The position numbers and the translations under genes are program-made. A model generated the notes under the pieces. The model did no database searches. It worked only from the letters and a program-made list of their open reading frames with translations, and was not told the origin of the DNA. DNA of 64,000 nucleotides from Sphingobacterium sp. (GTDB lineage: Bacteria; Bacteroidota; Bacteroidia; Sphingobacteriales; Sphingobacteriaceae): NCBI GenBank assembly GCA_031286695.1, contig JAITTY010000002.1:248001-312000 (forward strand). The letters are read 5' to 3'. This document shows positions 61,501 through 64,000 of this stretch, piece after piece. The stretch's first letter is position 1; every line of letters starts with the position of its first letter.

Positions 61501-61791
61501 ATTAATGGATCTTATGCACGCCTGAAATATAACGGTGAATCCATCAATAATGCGGCTAACGATTATTACCTCTACAAAGCAGATTTTATCAAATTGAGAA
61601 ACCTACAAATAGGCTATACTTTCAATAGTAAATTGACGGAACGACTGCATGTACGTAATCTGCGTGTTTACTTCTCTGGTGAGAACCTGTTGATGTTTAC
61701 GAAATTCCCTGGTGCTGATCCAGAAATCGGAGCGGGAGCTAAGTATCCAACGATGAAACAATATGCATTTGGGTTGAATGTTGGATTTTAA
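58519..61791 (+). CDS. susC: SusC-family TonB-dependent outer membrane transporter
   Basis: A 1090-residue outer-membrane receptor for oligosaccharide import. A signal peptide (about 1-22, ending MAQQ) precedes a carboxypeptidase-like domain (about 25-105, ISITGRITDSQGAPLAGVTI). The segment DEVVVVGYGKQKKEKLLGS is the SusC hallmark and TonB-interacting start of the plug, with STGRPGSDGATIRVRGVGS next to it. A beta-barrel of about 22 strands fills the rest and ends GLNVGF with the terminal Phe. It is followed by susD after 12 bp. Confidence 0.96.
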   Translation: MAKFYKVGLSAMMMFTVGATMAQQKISITGRITDSQGAPLAGVTIREKGGSISTSTNATGTYSLSVSSNATIVVSYIGYQNQEVAVNGRSVINVTMDGTSAVIDEVVVVGYGKQKKEKLLGSVSTIDAKQIENRPVTNVSTALSGVAAGVQVKQSTGRPGSDGATIRVRGVGSLNNSEALVVIDGIVGSMDAVNPNDIETISVLKDASSASIYGTRAGNGVILITTKKGKANQKTQLNYSGILSRTKPMGTPEFVSDYVRHMELMNEGTFNLGKPAKYAESTIDLWRKANADPNGILAASGLPNYIAYPNTDWTDWIYNSAWIQSHNVSATGGSESTNYMLSGRMFDNPGIMKNTGAKKYELRTNISTKIGDRLTVGTNMFASTEDRKKASVDNLYNFLRQSTPGVYPMYDGRFGGAVAAEESVQLNNLMQYLYEPQGMDKVSNFNSTIFANLKIIKGLTFETKFNYQMRSREQTGSSIPVDKYSFETNQIVYPAGVASTLTLSQGYENLRTLTFDNVLRYETSIGKHNIGALLGHNEFQTKWYTFSASKRGVIDPTISNIGTANEMNSIDGNEYQTGMRSFFGRVNYDFDGKYLVELNLRRDASSKFGKDKQVGYFPSVGLGWLLSKESFMKGLEPYVQNVKLRGSWGKLGNDRNNGDPNNENYFPALAFFGNAGYSFGGSQVGGLELSRFGNRLLAWEESENKEAGLEFSTFQKKAYVELNYYNKLTSGILVPDQLPLAAGTTAPPIVNSASMRNSGIELNLTWKDKIGEVSYNIGGNFAYNKNRITKLKGQLNRGWNDVNGTSVYSTNIGQVSNAVGTNQRNLEGHMYQEYYVRQRYKGDGSYYLGGGAVNPNGGPRDGMIRTEADYKWVQDMKAAGYSFSPVNTLGKEQLYYGDFLYADLNGDKIYGNENDLDFTGTSNIPKYIYGLNLGFAYKGFDLNMLWSGEGNLQYYWNDEGYSNNIVRDGNGISKRVADDHYFYDPANPSDPRTNINGSYARLKYNGESINNAANDYYLYKADFIKLRNLQIGYTFNSKLTERLHVRNLRVYFSGENLLMFTKFPGADPEIGAGAKYPTMKQYAFGLNVGF

Positions 61792-61803
61792 TACTAAAAA
61801 GAC

Positions 61804-63633
61804 ATGAAGAAAATATTAGATATAGAGATAAAAAATGTATTTACATATTGTAAAAAATATACTTGGCGTGTATCTGCGCTTGCGATTATCTTAAGCACGC
61901 TAGGATCTTGTAAAAAGGATTTATTGGATATCACATCTAATACACAGGTTCCAGAGGATAAGATGTGGACGACAGATAATTATACCGATCTTGGGGTTAA
62001 TGGTGTGTATCAGGCCTTACGCTTTGGATATGCAACTGGTGGTACAAATAATAGAGAACTCTATCAATATGACCGTCTTTCCAATACGCTGATCCCTAGA
62101 GGAGGTGACGTATTATTAAATGCGACGGCCAATACGTCGACATCTCTTTTTGCAGATGTCTGGAAAGAACTCTATGAAAGTGTGCATCGCGCCAATGATG
62201 CGATTTATGGAATCAGCAATATTTCGCCTTCGGCTCCAGAGAAAAAAGCGCGTTTGCTTGCGGAAGTGAAATTTTTACGGGCTTTTTATTATTATAGACT
62301 GAATCAACTTTATCGTGGTGTACCTATTTATGACGCACCGATCAAATATAATGAGGCTACTAAACCTAGAAATACGGAAAAGGAAGTTTGGGACTTTATT
62401 ATTAAGGATCTAACAGACTGTATAGCTGAGGCCAATCTGCCAACGAAATTCCCAGCGGGAGATAAAAATTTTGGTCGTATTTCGAAGTCTGCAGCCTATG
62501 CACTCCGTGGAAAAGTTTATATGTATCTCCAGGATTGGGATAAGGCCATTGCGGATTTTCAGGCAGTTAAGGATGCAGGACACCAACTTTTCCCTAATTA
62601 CAAAGCTTTATTTACCGCAGCGAATGAGAAGTCTGATGAAATGATTTTCTCTATTCAGAACATTGCTTTGGACAATTATGGTTCAACCATGCAGTTTTAC
62701 TTCGGTAGCCGTTCAGCATTTGGTTCCAATTGGGATACTTACATGGTTAGTCCTGATTTTGTAGATCTGTATGAAAATAAGGATGGCAGTAAATTTAACT
62801 GGGATGATGTAATCCCTGGTTATAGTGCCATGGCACCCGAAAAGAGAGAAATCTATTTTGTGAGGAATAATGTAGAGAAAGTTGCAAATGATAATAAGAA
62901 ACCAGCTAAATACAATGATTTGGTTTCTAAGGGGCTCAATTTCGGCTTGTATTTAAACAATGGTAATGAAGAGCGCTTAAGGAAGGCTTATGATAATCGG
63001 GATCCTCGTCTAAGTGCAAATGTTATTCTACCCTATTCAACCTTTGTGGGGATGAATGGTTCCGCCGATCAGACATTCACCTCTAGATGGCCACATATCG
63101 AACAGTTGGGCAATGTCTTTGATTTGAGGACAGATATGGAGAGTCAGTTCTTTTACATTCCGCGTAAGTTTGTCTATGAAGGTGGAAAGCCACCTATTCC
63201 TAGTCGGGTCGCTGGTGATATAGATTATCCGGTGATACGTTATGCAGATGTTCTTTTATTGTGGGCTGAGGCACTAAATGAAAAGGGACAAACGGCTCCG
63301 GCCGTAGATAAGGTGAATGAAGTCCGTAGCAGAGCAGGAGTTGGATTATTGAACAGTTCGGTTGCTACGACTGTGAAGGATAAAGCTGATTTAACGAGCC
63401 GTATCCGTAATGAACGTAGAAGGGAGCTTTTCGGTGAGGGTGTTATCTATTTTGATGAATTGCGTTGGAAATCTTGGAAAGATCAAGTTTTTAGTGGAAA
63501 TGCTGGCAATAAGCAACCTTGGGGAGCAATTGTCGATAAATATACCTATTTGGGTGATCAATTGTTGACCTGGCCAATTCCCGAAGTAGAAAGACAACGA
63601 AATACAAGTTTGACCCAAAATACGGGCTGGTAG
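61804..63633 (+). CDS. susD: SusD-family glycan-binding outer membrane lipoprotein
   Basis: A 609-residue surface lipoprotein that caps the SusC channel. The lipobox lies at Cys36 (LGSC), after an unusually long N-terminal region with an internal Cys; no other in-frame ATG is closer. TPR-like helices include KARLLAEVKFLRAFYYYRL, and the C-terminal block PVIRYADVLLLWAEALNEKG and RRRELFGEGVIYFDEL is the family hallmark. It ends TQNTGW. A terminator follows, so the next gene is expressed at a lower level or separately. Confidence 0.95.
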   Translation: MKKILDIEIKNVFTYCKKYTWRVSALAIILSTLGSCKKDLLDITSNTQVPEDKMWTTDNYTDLGVNGVYQALRFGYATGGTNNRELYQYDRLSNTLIPRGGDVLLNATANTSTSLFADVWKELYESVHRANDAIYGISNISPSAPEKKARLLAEVKFLRAFYYYRLNQLYRGVPIYDAPIKYNEATKPRNTEKEVWDFIIKDLTDCIAEANLPTKFPAGDKNFGRISKSAAYALRGKVYMYLQDWDKAIADFQAVKDAGHQLFPNYKALFTAANEKSDEMIFSIQNIALDNYGSTMQFYFGSRSAFGSNWDTYMVSPDFVDLYENKDGSKFNWDDVIPGYSAMAPEKREIYFVRNNVEKVANDNKKPAKYNDLVSKGLNFGLYLNNGNEERLRKAYDNRDPRLSANVILPYSTFVGMNGSADQTFTSRWPHIEQLGNVFDLRTDMESQFFYIPRKFVYEGGKPPIPSRVAGDIDYPVIRYADVLLLWAEALNEKGQTAPAVDKVNEVRSRAGVGLLNSSVATTVKDKADLTSRIRNERRRELFGEGVIYFDELRWKSWKDQVFSGNAGNKQPWGAIVDKYTYLGDQLLTWPIPEVERQRNTSLTQNTGW

Positions 63634-63671
63634 GAGAATTGGCATAACTCTTCCACGTAAAAAAGTTGTTA

Positions 63672-63713
63672 TCAATCGCTCATGCAATCGTTTGCTAGAG
63701 CGATTGATTTCTT
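63672..63713 (+). terminator. Terminator after susD
   Basis: TCAATCGCTC and GAGCGATTGA form a perfect 10-bp stem with a 16-base loop and a T-rich tail TTTCTTTTTG. Confidence 0.8.
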
Positions 63714-63800
63714 TTTGTTTGTTTTTTTTAGTTAAAATAAAGATTTTTAATGTTTTTGTGTGCTATTATCAAGTTCACATTAATTTATAAACCATTATCG

Positions 63801-64000
63801 ATGAAGAGAAGATTCCTATTAAAATTGTTAGGCGGAGCTGGAGTTGGCGTATTAACGGCATCCTTACCAGTGGAAGCAAAGGCAGGCAATTTAGACGATA
63901 AAAGAAATTATACCGAAAATGACCGGGCTTATTGGATATCTATCTTACATAAGATGGCAGCTCCAATATTAAGCAATATCAGTAAACAGCAATGGCGTAA
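63801..64000 (+). CDS. DUF2264 family protein, 5' end only
   Basis: Only the first 66 codons are in the window; the frame is open to the end. The start is ATG 63801. The protein begins KRRFLLKLLGGAGVGVLTAS, a Tat-like or lipid-free signal sequence, then has a mature start DRAYWISILHKMAAPILSNIS, which resembles the N-terminus of DUF2264 proteins. DUF2264 genes are common in Bacteroidota polysaccharide loci, some acting on pectin-like uronic-acid chains. The call rests on this short match. Confidence 0.55.
   Translation, partial: MKRRFLLKLLGGAGVGVLTASLPVEAKAGNLDDKRNYTENDRAYWISILHKMAAPILSNISKQQWR

Overview
The window comes from a Bacteroidota chromosome, most likely a Sphingobacterium-type member of the Sphingobacteriaceae. 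The basis is a SusC/SusD pair next to a hybrid two-component sensor/regulator, the pyruvate kinase / IPExxxVDY / acpP / fabF / rnc gene order, an RprXY-like sensor pair, promoters of the Bacteroidota type (TTTG about 19 bp before TAnnTTTG), and weak Shine-Dalgarno sites. G+C looks near 40% by eye. No rRNA, tRNA, transposase, phage gene or CRISPR array was seen.

Layout. 1-4030: the 3' end of an ABC-F ATPase, an internally deleted 6-phosphogluconate dehydrogenase pseudogene, then gluconokinase and gluconate permease. 4099-5583: a secreted TPM-domain protein. 5748-12169: a six-gene lipid operon that looks like an enlarged E. coli ynbABCD (CDP-alcohol phosphatidyltransferase, CdsA-like protein, patatin-like protein, SDR, PAP2-dual-specificity phosphatase fusion, hydrolase-methyltransferase fusion). 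12273-23661: an envelope-stress cluster on the minus strand (YbjN-like, PspA, DUF4177, NfeD/YqiJ-like, flotillin, serine hydrolase, giant DUF3686-type AAA ATPase) with a divergent XRE regulator. 23662-27084: a GC-rich palindromic repeat, a lipoprotein, ssb, a small zinc-finger-like protein, an XRE membrane protein and a TPR protein. 27184-32499: metE behind a SAM-I riboswitch, and an RprXY-like pair. 32944-42308: core metabolism (pyk, acpP, fabF, rnc, hisS, pdhA, pdhC). 42690-50447: a serine hydrolase lipoprotein, a CoA-binding protein, a ROK regulator and a 3-keto-glycoside pair (HEAT/DUF1080 protein plus Gfo/Idh/MocA oxidoreductase). 50830-64000: a polysaccharide utilisation locus with GH95-like and GH88 enzymes, HTCS, SusC, SusD and the start of a DUF2264 protein.

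How genes work together. The strongest candidates for an under-described system are the enlarged ynb lipid operon, where the patatin-like protein has lost both expected catalytic residues, and the PspA-flotillin-NfeD-AAA cluster. In the sugar region the oxidoreductase and the double DUF1080 protein fit oxidation of a glycoside to its 3-keto form followed by cleavage. The GH88 enzyme points to a uronic-acid polysaccharide first cut by a lyase, although no lyase is visible here. Family calls come from reading motifs and from memory of the families; no database search was run.
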